Below are positions 8,135-15,683 of a stretch of 53,639 nt of DNA, piece by piece. The notes beneath the pieces are model-generated. The model was not told where the DNA came from. It saw only the letters and a list, made by a program, of their open reading frames with translations, and made no database searches. The position numbers and the translations under genes are program-made. Each line of letters opens with the position of its first letter. Positions within the stretch are counted from its first letter, which is position 1. Location of the stretch: NCBI RefSeq assembly GCF_004340965.1, contig NZ_SLYA01000011.1:1-53639 (forward strand), written 5' to 3'. This stretch comes from Sphingomonas sp. PP-CE-1A-559. GTDB taxonomy: Bacteria > Pseudomonadota > Alphaproteobacteria > Sphingomonadales > Sphingomonadaceae.

Positions 8135-8356
8135 GTGACACCGACCGTCATTACTCCAAGCGGCCCAGGTGCGATGGAAGCAGGCCTTGTGCTCGACGAA
8201 GAGGGCCAGCGCTTTGTCGTGCTGACGTTCAAGGAACCGGCGGGCGAGCCCCTATTGGTCACATTTACGGTTCCCATCTTCCAGAACTATGTCGAGCACC
8301 TTGTCCGTACGGCAAAGGCAGCCAACGAAGAAGCCAACTGGGGCATTCCCGGCTGA
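8135..8356 (+). CDS. Hypothetical protein (73 aa)
   Basis: The GTG start at 8135 has TGAGGG 6-8 bases upstream. The protein (MTPTVITPSGPGAMEAGLVL) is acidic and soluble, with an alternating strand-like middle (RFVVLTFKEPAGEPLLVTFT) and a helical tail (YVEHLVRTAKAANEEANW), suggesting a small alpha/beta fold. I do not recognise the family. It lies about 240 bases after tRNA-Pro on the same strand and converges with the DUF3617 gene. Confidence 0.6.
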   Translation: MTPTVITPSGPGAMEAGLVLDEEGQRFVVLTFKEPAGEPLLVTFTVPIFQNYVEHLVRTAKAANEEANWGIPG

Positions 8357-8489
8357 CCAGGATAGCTCGTCTTGACGGTGAATTTTTCCGCCTCGAGCGA
8401 TGGCCTTGCGCTGAGCAGAAAATGGCAATGGGCCTGAGTATCCCTGAACCAGCCGATGTTCGACAAGCGGCTGGACCAAAAATGCAGCG

Positions 8490-8924
8490 TCATCGCCCGA
8501 TATGCGTTGCGCGCTGATCCAGAACGATATTGAGAGCCCCTTTGGGGGTCAGGCCAGCTACGGTTGCCCGACCAGTAAAGCCCGTCGCATCGTACGTCCC
8601 CGTGCGACTGATACGTATCCAGTCGCCCTTCTTTTGCGGGCAGCTCAGGTTCTGCGCATATCTGCCGTCGGCGACGCGCTGGCTGTCGATCCGGCATCGT
8701 GCTTTCGGGTCAGGCGTCAGGAGCGTCTCGATCCCCTGCCCGCTCGACAGATGCTTGCGTTCGGCCTTTGATTTGCCTTTCATCATTCGGAGAAGGAACC
8801 CGGGAACACCCGGTACGGTCAGGTCTACGACCTTCGAGGTGATGTCCCAATCTCCTGGCTGCATGACCTGCGCGGTAGCGGTAGTCGAAAGGCCAACTAG
8901 CATAAGCATGAGGTATTTCATCAT
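8490..8924 (-). CDS. DUF3617 family exported protein (144 aa)
   Basis: A signal peptide (MMKYLMLMLVGLSTTATAQ) is followed by MQPGDWDITSKVVDLTVPGV, the typical DUF3617 opening (x-P-G-x-W-E/D-I-T). Two Cys residues (ARCRID and NLSCPQ) fit the conserved disulphide pair of the family. The ending GLTPKGALNIVLDQRATHIG is also typical. DUF3617 proteins are periplasmic, common in sphingomonads and of unknown function. It is a chromosome-type gene and, with the neighbouring tRNA-Pro, may mark a segment that came from a chromosome. Confidence 0.85.
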   Translation of the reverse strand: MMKYLMLMLVGLSTTATAQVMQPGDWDITSKVVDLTVPGVPGFLLRMMKGKSKAERKHLSSGQGIETLLTPDPKARCRIDSQRVADGRYAQNLSCPQKKGDWIRISRTGTYDATGFTGRATVAGLTPKGALNIVLDQRATHIGR

Positions 8925-9436
8925 ACCTCAATCACTTACCGGATTGCGCGTCGTACACAACTGACTGCCCTCCCGCAGCAGACGGTCCTGCTCCCTAGAG
9001 CGACGGGACCTAACAATTTACCCCAGCTTGCGCGATGACCGGTTACATCACGGTATGGGCGCCCTCCCCAGCGCGTCCATCCTGCGCGTTCTGCGCGTGT
9101 GCATTGCGCGACCAGCGGGACCATGATGAGAACGGTAAAGATGCGGAACCGCTCGAGTACACTGGTGTGCGCCACGTTATTGCCCGTGCCGGTCTTGCTA
9201 ACCTCTCAGATAAGACGGGCTGACAATGTGCGTTGCCAGATCGGCACATGCTTCTGCCCATGCTGGCCGGGAAAACGAGCGATCCCGAAGGCGTGCGCCA
9301 GGAATCTCATTGCAATTCAAGGGCAGGGTTGGCCGTCACAGTCGAATTGCTTATCGACTCTAGCTGCCCGGCTGTGACGCGTCCGCACTACGCTTGGGCG
9401 CAGGCCGGCAAGGCCAATCGGAACGTGATGCCGCGA
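8925..9436. other. Gap with no recognisable feature
   Basis: About 510 bases between the start of the DUF3617 gene and the end of the RHH gene. Overlapping ORFs on both strands are compositionally poor. I see no repeats, hairpins with U-runs or RNA genes here. Confidence 0.4.
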
Positions 9437-9736
9437 TCAGTCCCCGATCGGGCTTTCGCCATGCTTGCGCAGCACGTCGTTGAATGCCTCGGCCATCAGC
9501 GCCTGAAGGCTTCTGCCTTGGCGACGTGCCAACGTGTGCATGGCGAACGACATCTCGGGTGTGAAAAAACCTGCGATCTGTTTGCGACCCTGCCGGCTGG
9601 CAGGACCCGATGTAGCCCCCTGCCCGCCCGCCAGGTTTTGCGTCTGTGCAACAGGCTGTGAAGCCACTGGTGTTGCGACGACGGATTCCGGCAAGGTGCG
9701 ATCACGCAGGTTTGCGAAGGACGGCTTGCGGCTCAT
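9437..9736 (-). CDS. Ribbon-helix-helix partition partner of ParA (99 aa)
   Basis: The start at 9736 (MSRKPSFANLRDRTLPES) overlaps the TGA of parA in an ATGA, the usual arrangement of a partition operon. The N-terminal half is disordered and Gln/Ala/Ser-rich (residues 15-50). The C-terminal half (GRKQIAGFFTPEMSFAMHTL, then ARRQGRSLQALMAEAFNDVL) has the strand-helix-helix pattern of RHH DNA-binding proteins, as in small ParB-like partners of type Ib ParA systems. Its DNA target is probably nearby; the 42-bp palindrome at 10518-10559 is the best candidate. Confidence 0.7.
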   Translation of the reverse strand: MSRKPSFANLRDRTLPESVVATPVASQPVAQTQNLAGGQGATSGPASRQGRKQIAGFFTPEMSFAMHTLARRQGRSLQALMAEAFNDVLRKHGESPIGD

Positions 9737-10419
9737 GCTACAGTTTTTCCGTTTTCTTTTAAGAGTTTGGATGATGGCTTCTTTGGCGCCTTGATCGGTA
9801 TACCAAGCTGTAGACATGTCCACTTGTAGATGTGTCGAATATCTTCTGCCGCTTTGCCGTTGGGTTCGTATTCCATGACGGTGCGGCCTTCCGCGCTCGC
9901 GTGACGAAAGGCGGCGCGGTCGGCGATCTGGATCGGACAGGCTGGCGTACCAAAGCCTTCAACGAGTTCGCCAGCCTCCTGATACATGCGTGGCGCATTG
10001 GGGGATCCTGCGGCGAACACCACAAAGGCTGGCTTACGGAGCAACTGCACGAGTTTGACCGTCGTCTGGATCGCCGCCAGGTCGAAGGCGCTGGGACGGC
10101 ATGGGATCAGGACGAGATCGGCAACCTCGACTGCGGCACGCGCGGCGCTGTCGGCATGAGGCGGAGTATCGATGACGATGAAATCGGCCCCCTGCCCTCT
10201 CGCCTGCGCGATCTTGGCAGAGAGTCGTGGCGGTGGGCTGTCGATCACTTCAGGCGGTGCGTCTTGGCGCCAGGCTGCCCATTGGCTGGCAGTCGCTTGG
10301 GGGTCTGTATCTATGACGAGCGCAACGCGCCCCGCGTCATGGGCCGCAGCGGCAAGGTGAAGCGCCAGCGTCGTCTTGCCCGCGCCTCCCTTCTGGCTGA
10401 TTATTGCAATAGTAGGCAT
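9733..10419 (-). CDS. parA: ParA-family partition ATPase, locus 1 (228 aa)
   Basis: The deviant Walker A motif (KGGAGKTT, residues 10-17) opens the protein after MPTIAIISQ. DTDPQATASQW and FIVIDTPP (Walker B region) follow in the usual order. It is short and lacks an N-terminal HTH, as in type Ib ParA proteins, which position plasmids through a small DNA-binding partner. The partner gene overlaps by four bases. It points away from repA-2. The match TGTAGACATGT occurs both just upstream of the start (minus strand, about 10430-10440) and inside the gene near 9811. Confidence 0.88.
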   Translation of the reverse strand: MPTIAIISQKGGAGKTTLALHLAAAAHDAGRVALVIDTDPQATASQWAAWRQDAPPEVIDSPPPRLSAKIAQARGQGADFIVIDTPPHADSAARAAVEVADLVLIPCRPSAFDLAAIQTTVKLVQLLRKPAFVVFAAGSPNAPRMYQEAGELVEGFGTPACPIQIADRAAFRHASAEGRTVMEYEPNGKAAEDIRHIYKWTCLQLGIPIKAPKKPSSKLLKENGKTVA

Positions 10420-10517
10420 GTCTGCTCCCCTACATGTCTACATCGCGACAATGCAACTGCTGACGGGGATCAGTGTATTGGCTGCAATGCCTGCACCTCG
10501 CGCCCCTACAGCCACGT

Positions 10518-10559
10518 ACGGGCAACTATCTGGCACCGCGGTGCCGGATAGCTGCCCGT
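10518..10559. repeat. 42-bp near-perfect palindrome (candidate parS or operator)
   Basis: Left arm 10518-10538 and right arm 10539-10559 are reverse complements at 19 of 21 positions with no spacer; the centre is CACCGCGGTG. It lies about 100 bases before parA (minus strand) and about 150 bases before the first repA-2 iteron. A long spacerless palindrome between par and rep genes is a likely protein binding site, possibly for the RHH partner. Confidence 0.65.
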
Positions 10560-10703
10560 TCGCAATGGCCGCTCGCCAGTCAGCGCGATGCTACAAACCC
10601 TGTCGCTTTGTCTCAGTAGGTGAAAACCAGATTTTTGAAGGTTTTCCGTCATTGCCGAGCGTTAGCGCTTAATTGGGTCCATTCTATGTACCGCCCCTTC
10701 CAA

Positions 10704-10840
10704 ACGGTCGGCGAAAGCACGAAGCCGAACCTGCCAATCTCGAAACGGACGGCGAAAGCACGAACTTTCGCACTCGATTACCGCAGTGCTCAAGCCTATC
10801 ATCGTCCTCAACGCCCAATCTTCGTGCTTTCGCCGACCGA
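10704..10840. repeat. Iterons of replicon 2, upstream set
   Basis: Core GGTCGGCGAAAGCACGAAC. Copies lie at 10704-10723, 10745-10765 (GGACGGCG variant) and inverted at 10821-10840, just before the repA-2 start at 10865. The shared half AGCACGAA relates them to the replicon-1 iterons, while the other half differs completely. Confidence 0.82.
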
Positions 10841-10864
10841 TTGCCCGGTGTCAGGGAGCGAGGC

Positions 10865-11722
10865 ATGAGCCTAGCAAGACCACAAGGCGACCTGTTCTCG
10901 CTCGATAGCCCTCTCCTCACCGAGGTCCGGGGCGAACAATCCCTAATGGCATTTCCGTTCTTTGCCCTCAGCAAGGGCAAGTGGACGAAGCCACTCGCCT
11001 ATCGGAATGAATCCGTCTCGATCGAAATCGTTGCCACCTCAAAAGGCGTTGCCACGATCTACGACAAGGAAGTGCTTCTCTACATCGCCAGTCTGATGGT
11101 GGCGAAGCTCGAGGCTGGCGTGGACGTGTCGCAAGAATTCTATTTCACCGCCCATGACCTCTTTCGGATCACCGGTATCAGTGGCTCCGCCCGGTCCTAT
11201 TCGCGACTGTCAGACGCGTTGGAGCGCCTACAGGGGACGCAGATCAAGACAAACATCGAAGCTGGCGGTGAAGGCCAGGCCGGTTTCTTCTCGTGGTTGT
11301 CTGAAGCCCAGCTTCATTATTCCAAGACAAAGACCGGTGTTAAACGGCTGAAGGCTGTCAAAGTGCGGCTTTGCGACTGGCTCTACCGCGCCATTCTTCG
11401 TGATCGTCGTGTCCTCGACTACGCGCCCAGCTATTTTCAGCTCGGGCCGGTCGAACGACGCCTGTATGAAGTGGCGCGTTCCGCCTGTATCACAGGTCCG
11501 ATCGACGTCGACCTCGATGAGCTTCGCTTGCAGCTCGGCTACCAAAGCTCCCTCAAGCATTTTCGCTTCGAGTTGAAACGTATCGCCGACGAAGATGTCA
11601 TTCCCGGCTACGCATTTAACCTCGTCGACGCACCGCTAATATCGGCCAGCGGCCGTGCACGACGCAATGCTGGTGCTGCTCGCGTCAAGATCACCCCACG
11701 CGCACTGCTCACAGCCGCTTAA
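10865..11722 (+). CDS. repA: Plasmid replication initiator RepA-2 (RPA family, 285 aa)
   Basis: The start at 10865 (MSLARPQGDLFSLDSPLL) has AGGGAGCGAGG directly upstream. Family blocks are AFPFFALSKGKW, GVATIYDKEVLLYIASLM, FTAHDLFRITGISGSARSY, LQGTQIKTNIEAGGEG and LCDWLYRAILRDRRVLDY. It is a paralogue of RepA-1 with the same block order and conserved length, but the C-terminal third differs more. Its iterons differ too, so the two initiators probably recognise separate origins. It is the plus-strand neighbour of the divergent parA locus, the normal plasmid core layout. Confidence 0.92.
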   Translation: MSLARPQGDLFSLDSPLLTEVRGEQSLMAFPFFALSKGKWTKPLAYRNESVSIEIVATSKGVATIYDKEVLLYIASLMVAKLEAGVDVSQEFYFTAHDLFRITGISGSARSYSRLSDALERLQGTQIKTNIEAGGEGQAGFFSWLSEAQLHYSKTKTGVKRLKAVKVRLCDWLYRAILRDRRVLDYAPSYFQLGPVERRLYEVARSACITGPIDVDLDELRLQLGYQSSLKHFRFELKRIADEDVIPGYAFNLVDAPLISASGRARRNAGAARVKITPRALLTAA

Positions 11723-11770
11723 CACCCTTTTCATAGCTGCTGCGAATCGAGTTCCGAGTCCATTTCGATC

Positions 11771-11897
11771 GGGCGGCGACAGCACGAACTTGGGTCGGCG
11801 AAAGCACGAATCTCGGTCGCCGAAAACACGAACCTCTCCAATAACGGTCGGCGAAAGCACGAACTTTTTCGCACCTCGGTCGGCAAAAGCACGAACT
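11771..11897 (+). repeat. Iterons of replicon 2, downstream set (five copies)
   Basis: Direct copies begin near 11771, 11793, 11814, 11844 and 11876, each a variant of GGTCGGCGAAAGCACGAAC. Spacing between copies is not constant (about 20-32 bases). With the upstream set this makes eight iterons around repA-2. Confidence 0.85.
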
Positions 11898-11920
11898 CTA
11901 GCTGTTTCGCAGACGCGTCG

Positions 11921-11956
11921 TTTTCGCCACAATCAAACTTTTCGCCACAATCAAAC
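11921..11956 (+). repeat. Exact 18-bp tandem repeat after the iterons
   Basis: The unit TTTTCGCCACAATCAAAC occurs at 11921-11938 and again at 11939-11956. It is much more AT-rich than its surroundings and directly follows the last iteron, so it could be part of a DNA-unwinding element or a host-factor site. No equivalent was found in cassette 1. Confidence 0.6.
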
Positions 11957-12007
11957 TTGGACTGGTTGCACGACGTGACCGGCAAAAAGGGTGCGGCTGT
12001 GACCACA

Positions 12008-12091
12008 TAAAGGAAAGCCCGGCGCAAAGGCCGGGCATCCCAAAAGTCTAAATGTGAGAGCCTTGCAGGGCTTCCACGGGTCAATATAACG
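12008..12091 (-). ncRNA. Predicted ~84-nt antisense RNA of cassette 2
   Basis: Minus strand TTGAAC (12125-12120), 16-bp spacer, CTATGT (12103-12098), then about 84 bases ending in hairpin GCCCGGC/GCCGGGC (12017-12036) with a TTTCCTTTA tail. Layout and length match the cassette-1 element at 6461-6543 although the body differs. An upstream arm (around 12067-12083, GCCTTGC and GGGCTTCC) could pair with the terminator region, as in cassette 1. It lies between repA-2 and the winged-helix gene and would be antisense to that gene's leader. Confidence 0.5.
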
Positions 12092-12188
12092 ATCCTCACA
12101 TAGCGACTTTCGAGCTTCGGTTCAAGGATGCGCGCTTTGCGCCACGGGATCTCTTTGCCCCGGTCCCAGCCCCAAAAGGGGATGGAAG

Positions 12189-13025
12189 ATGCCAGCCGTA
12201 TCAGTCGCACGCGCGAGATTCATGGCGCTCGAGCGCATAACGATAACCCAGACCGACGCGCGATCAGGCGGGCCTAACCGCACATGCGCCAAGGTCCACC
12301 CGAACAGCCGGCTCGCCGGCACGTTCGAAGACGATTTCTTCTACAGCTACGCAAAGGGCGAGACCGATCGGATCTACGCACGCGCGGCAGAGCTCGAGGA
12401 CCAGAAGAACGCAATCCGACGAAGCGCCAAGGCAGAAGGGCGCGCCCTCACCCCGGACGAGCGACGCATAATGCTGCTAACCCCAGGGGCGCTGAAGATC
12501 CTAAAGGTGCTACTCGAACTGGCCCGGACCTGTGCCGGCAAGGTGTTCCCGACGTGGGAGTGGATCGAGAAGAAAAGCGGGCGATCGCGTGCAACAGTCC
12601 ACCGAGCCCTTAGGAGCCTCGCCGCGGTCGGCTTGCTGGATAAGCAGCGCCGGTGTGTCCCGATCGAGCCAGCAGCCGACCGGCCGAAGGCCAAGAACGA
12701 GCAGACGTCGAACGTCTACCGTATGCGGTTTCCGAATTGTCTCGTCAGGTTTCTGCCGCACAGGATGCGACCTATTCCGCTCCCCGACGACGTCGTTCAA
12801 GGCGAGGTCGACCGGATTGAGGCAATCGCCGCCATGCGGCTTTGGCGATCCCCGCGGCAAGTCGCGGCCGAGGATTTCGCAGACGACGGCCTACGCCGCA
12901 TCATGCTCAGTCTTGCGACGGCTGTAGAGAAACAAGAGTCTCAAAAAAATGGTCAACCGCTAACAGATTCATCTATTCTACCGCTAAACGGAGTTGGCCT
13001 GGACGGCCAACGCTTCAACGCCTGA
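12189..13025 (+). CDS. Winged-helix protein of replication cassette 2 (278 aa)
   Basis: The start at 12189 (MPAVSVARARFMALERITIT) has GGGGATGG upstream; an ATG at 12222 is also possible. Shared blocks with the paralogue at 6640-7452 are GTFEDDFFYSYAKGETDR, a helix-turn-helix WEWIEKKSGRSRATVHRALR followed by SLAAVGLLDKQRR, and FLPHRMRPIPLPDDV near residue 190. The endings of both genes also match (QPLTDS, then VGLDGQR/VLA). It is probably a replication or copy-control protein that works with the upstream RepA-2; function is inferred from context. Confidence 0.7.
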   Translation: MPAVSVARARFMALERITITQTDARSGGPNRTCAKVHPNSRLAGTFEDDFFYSYAKGETDRIYARAAELEDQKNAIRRSAKAEGRALTPDERRIMLLTPGALKILKVLLELARTCAGKVFPTWEWIEKKSGRSRATVHRALRSLAAVGLLDKQRRCVPIEPAADRPKAKNEQTSNVYRMRFPNCLVRFLPHRMRPIPLPDDVVQGEVDRIEAIAAMRLWRSPRQVAAEDFADDGLRRIMLSLATAVEKQESQKNGQPLTDSSILPLNGVGLDGQRFNA

Positions 13026-13366
13026 CGGCGTCGGTGTGGATAATCAGACCGAACCATTCCCCAGAAAGCCACCCACCTAGAATAACATCCAGACGCTGCG
13101 CTTCGCTTCGCGGTGCACCCGACGGGCGCATGCGTTTTCCGTTGGGTTCAAATACCCATCGTCGCGCGTGCTGACCTGCTTTTGGTCTGCTCTTTTCCCA
13201 AAAGTCGGCTTCAAATCAGGCGGCGAAAAGTTCGATAAAATAGGGCTGTCATTTTTGACCGATATCGCAATAATGACGAAATGCCGGCCCGATCTCAAAA
13301 TCTGGACGATCTTGTAGCGCCTAAAAAGCGCCGGTGCTTTGCGCCAGGCAGAACGGCACCGCTCCG
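13026..13366. other. Gap between cassette 2 and the DNA-processing island
   Basis: No gene supported. The section 13195-13320 is less GC-rich (AAAAGTTCGATAAAATAGGG and similar) and probably carries the promoter for the gene at 13367. No iterons were seen. Confidence 0.4.
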
Positions 13367-14014
13367 GTGAGAGCGCGCGCGATCCTGGGCGGTGCTGCGA
13401 TCCTCGGAGGGATCGTCCTGTGGCAACGCCCCTCGCTTGACCACGACATTGCAGGCTCAAATCCGTTCGGCTGCGCCTCGACGAACGACGGCTCGGTGTG
13501 CGATGCCGTCGCCGGTATCTCAAAGGTGATCCACTCGCCCCTGATCCCTGCGAGCCTAGCCGCGCTTCTTCCACCGCCCGAAACACTGGGGGCGGTCGAC
13601 CCCGCCATCACCCTGGCCAACATCGACGAGACGATCTGTCGCCCGGGCTACGCCCGGTCGGCACGACCCGCCTATTCGATCACCGGGCTGCTGAAACGCC
13701 GCATGATGGATGCGCAGCATCCCGGCGAGCGCATGGTCGATTACGAGCTGGACCATCTGATCCCGATTTCGATTGGAGGCGCGCCGCTCGATATGCACGA
13801 CCTCTGGCTTCAACCGCGCCAGGGCCAGGCTCATGCCGGCGACAAGAACGTCCTGGCCTATGTCCTGTGGCGGCTCGTCTGCACCCATCATGTGCCACTG
13901 CAAACCGCACAGCGCGACATCAGTCACGACTGGACGCAAGCGTACCAACTTTACGCGACGCCCGAGAACATCGCGAAATACCATTTCCGACATCCCGAGC
14001 AGAAGCGTGAATAG
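13367..14014 (+). CDS. HNH-like nuclease-fold protein with N-terminal membrane anchor (215 aa)
   Basis: A GTG at 13367 gives a start followed by a hydrophobic segment (AILGGAAILGGIVLW), a signal anchor. The C-terminal half has YELDHLIPISIGGA and DLWLQPRQGQAHAGDKNVL, the core of a widespread family whose members read ELDHLIPLELGG and RNLWPEP and are thought to have an HNH fold. Here the usual Asn before LW is Asp (MHDLW), so activity is uncertain. The ending RLVCTHHVPLQTAQRDISHD WTQAYQLY is also typical. It precedes SSB with about 50 bases between, probably the first gene of the island. Confidence 0.7.
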   Translation: MRARAILGGAAILGGIVLWQRPSLDHDIAGSNPFGCASTNDGSVCDAVAGISKVIHSPLIPASLAALLPPPETLGAVDPAITLANIDETICRPGYARSARPAYSITGLLKRRMMDAQHPGERMVDYELDHLIPISIGGAPLDMHDLWLQPRQGQAHAGDKNVLAYVLWRLVCTHHVPLQTAQRDISHDWTQAYQLYATPENIAKYHFRHPEQKRE

Positions 14015-14062
14015 CGTTTATCAACCGGGCGGTTTCAGCATTCCACTTCAGCCAAGGAGAGT

Positions 14063-14395
14063 ATGATGCCTCAGAATATCGCAGAGTTTCGGATCATCGG
14101 TCGGATTGGCAAGATTACGTCGCGTGAGAAAGTGAAGTACGTCAGCGTTGCGGCCAATTATAACCGGCGCGACGGCGAGGAGTGGAAGACGGATACGCAT
14201 TGGAACAGCGTGGTGTGCTTCTCGAATGTCGCTTCCCAGGTCGACAATGCTGGTAAGGGCGACCTTGTTCACATCACCGGCCGCGTGCGTGAAAGCCAGC
14301 ATGGCGAAGCGAACGACACGACCTACCGGACCGAGTTGATCGCAGATACATTTTCGGTCCTGACTAAGGCTGATACCGAGGACTTGGATAGCTGA
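14063..14395 (+). CDS. ssb: Single-stranded DNA-binding protein (110 aa)
   Basis: An OB-fold of the SSB family is clear: AEFRIIGRIGKITSREKVKY, WNSVVCFSNVASQV and GDLVHITGRVRESQ in the expected order. The C-terminus ends DTEDLDS, acidic like SSB tails but lacking the final Phe of the DDxPF tip that recruits partner proteins. The length is short for a chromosomal SSB and normal for plasmid forms. Two adjacent ATGs (14063 and 14066) follow AAGGAGAG. It would coat single-stranded plasmid DNA during replication or transfer. Confidence 0.85.
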   Translation: MMPQNIAEFRIIGRIGKITSREKVKYVSVAANYNRRDGEEWKTDTHWNSVVCFSNVASQVDNAGKGDLVHITGRVRESQHGEANDTTYRTELIADTFSVLTKADTEDLDS

Positions 14396-14549
14396 TGGGA
14401 CGCGGGGGCGCCTTTGGCACAGCTCTATCGGCGCTGCGCCCCGACCGAGCCCGCACACGGTGTCGGCCCTGTCGGGTAACGATCCTCGCCTGGCCGGGAG
14501 GGCGCGCTTTGCGCGCCCTCCCGGCCCTCGCACCAAATTCAACCGCACG

Positions 14550-15061
14550 ATGACGCACTACACGCGACCTGAATTGCTCCTCGCGGCACTGCTCGTCGTC
14601 ATCGTCCTGGCCGCGATCGCCGAGGTAATCCCGCGCACGCCGCAAGTACGCGCCAAGGCGATGCTCACCGAACGCGAGCGCGCCGCCCGAGGCATCATCA
14701 AGCGCATCCTTTCCCATGCCCGCGTGCACGTGCAGGTCTCGATGGGCGCGCTCCTACAGCCTAAGGCCGGCTTCGGTCGCAAAGAGGCGATGCGTACCCG
14801 CACTAGGTTTTTCCAGAAGATCGTCGACGTCGTACTCGGAGATCGCGCATTCGGTGCATCTTCGCGTTGGTCGAGCTGGACGATCGCAGCCATGATGCCT
14901 TGCGCGATCGGAAGCGTGACGCGATGACCGCTTCGGCCGGCTACCGCACCATCCGCCTTCCTGCGGGAAGACTCTCCATGACCGATATCGCAACGCAGCT
15001 TCTGCCCCTCCAATCAAACAACGCCGGTACGTTCGTCAGTGCGACGCGGAGCGGCGCATGA
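14550..15061 (+). pseudogene. DUF2726 membrane-anchored protein, frameshifted
   Basis: The first frame starts MTHYTRPELLLAALLVVIVL (membrane segment), then AMLTERERAARGII and VHVQVSMGALLQPK, the DUF2726 opening, up to FFQKIVDVVLGDRAF at about 14852. The rest of the domain continues in the next frame as FALVELDDRSHDALRDRKRD and GYRTIRLPAGR up to a TGA at 15061. One base is missing or one extra lies near 14850. DUF2726 is a restriction-endonuclease-like fold often found on mobile elements. Either the gene is broken, it is frameshifted during translation, or the sequence has an error. Confidence 0.75.
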
Positions 15062-15145
15062 CCGATCAAATGAACAGGACAAGGTCCGCGCTGGACGGCG
15101 ATTTTCTCCTTTCGTTCTCGTGGCGCATGATTCAGAATCGGTGCC

Positions 15146-15589
15146 ATGCCGATCCGTCCGGAACATCGCTGGCTCTACCCGATCGACTGGCCGGAGATCA
15201 GTCGGATCGTGCGCTTCACGCGCGCAAACGGGCGCTGCGAGCATTGCCAGCGCCCCCACGGACGCCGCGCCACGCTGCTGCGGGGCACCGATGGCGTCTG
15301 GTGGGATACCGAGATCCACGCCTGGCGCGATGGTCGCGGCCGCCAGCTTCGCCGCCAGCCCGGCTTCGTGCCGCTCGAGGCGATCGGGATGACGCGCACG
15401 CCGGTCTACCTCGCGACCGCCCATCTCAACCACGACCCGACCTTCAGCGGCCCGCGCTGGCGCAACCTCGCAGCGCTCTGCCAGCGCTGCCACATGATCC
15501 ACGACGCGGCCGAACATCGTCGGCGCCGCTGGTGGAACGCCTTTCGCCGACGCGCGATCGGCGACCTGTTCTCGGGTCGTTACAGCTAA
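15146..15589 (+). CDS. HNH endonuclease family protein (147 aa)
   Basis: The start MPIRPEHRWLYPIDWPEISR is characteristic of a plasmid and phage HNH group. CEHCQRPHG supplies a first zinc pair, AHLNHDP carries the catalytic His/Asn region, and NLAALCQRCHMIHD holds the second zinc pair and final His. The tail RRAIGDLFSGRY is conserved in this group. All key residues appear present, so a nuclease is plausible; its biological target is unknown. It lies 85 bases after the DUF2726 gene on the same strand. Confidence 0.8.
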   Translation: MPIRPEHRWLYPIDWPEISRIVRFTRANGRCEHCQRPHGRRATLLRGTDGVWWDTEIHAWRDGRGRQLRRQPGFVPLEAIGMTRTPVYLATAHLNHDPTFSGPRWRNLAALCQRCHMIHDAAEHRRRRWWNAFRRRAIGDLFSGRYS

Positions 15590-15683
15590 ACCCCTTTCGC
15601 GACCATGCGGACGCGGGCGGCCATCGCCGCCTCAGAGGGGAGGATGCCGGTTGCTCTTCGGTTCAATGTCTCCGGAGGCACCC

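Noticed and set aside
9809..10440. TGTAGACATGT occurring inside parA-1 and upstream of it as a ParA operator
   Set aside because: Only two copies, one of them in coding sequence; chance similarity cannot be excluded.
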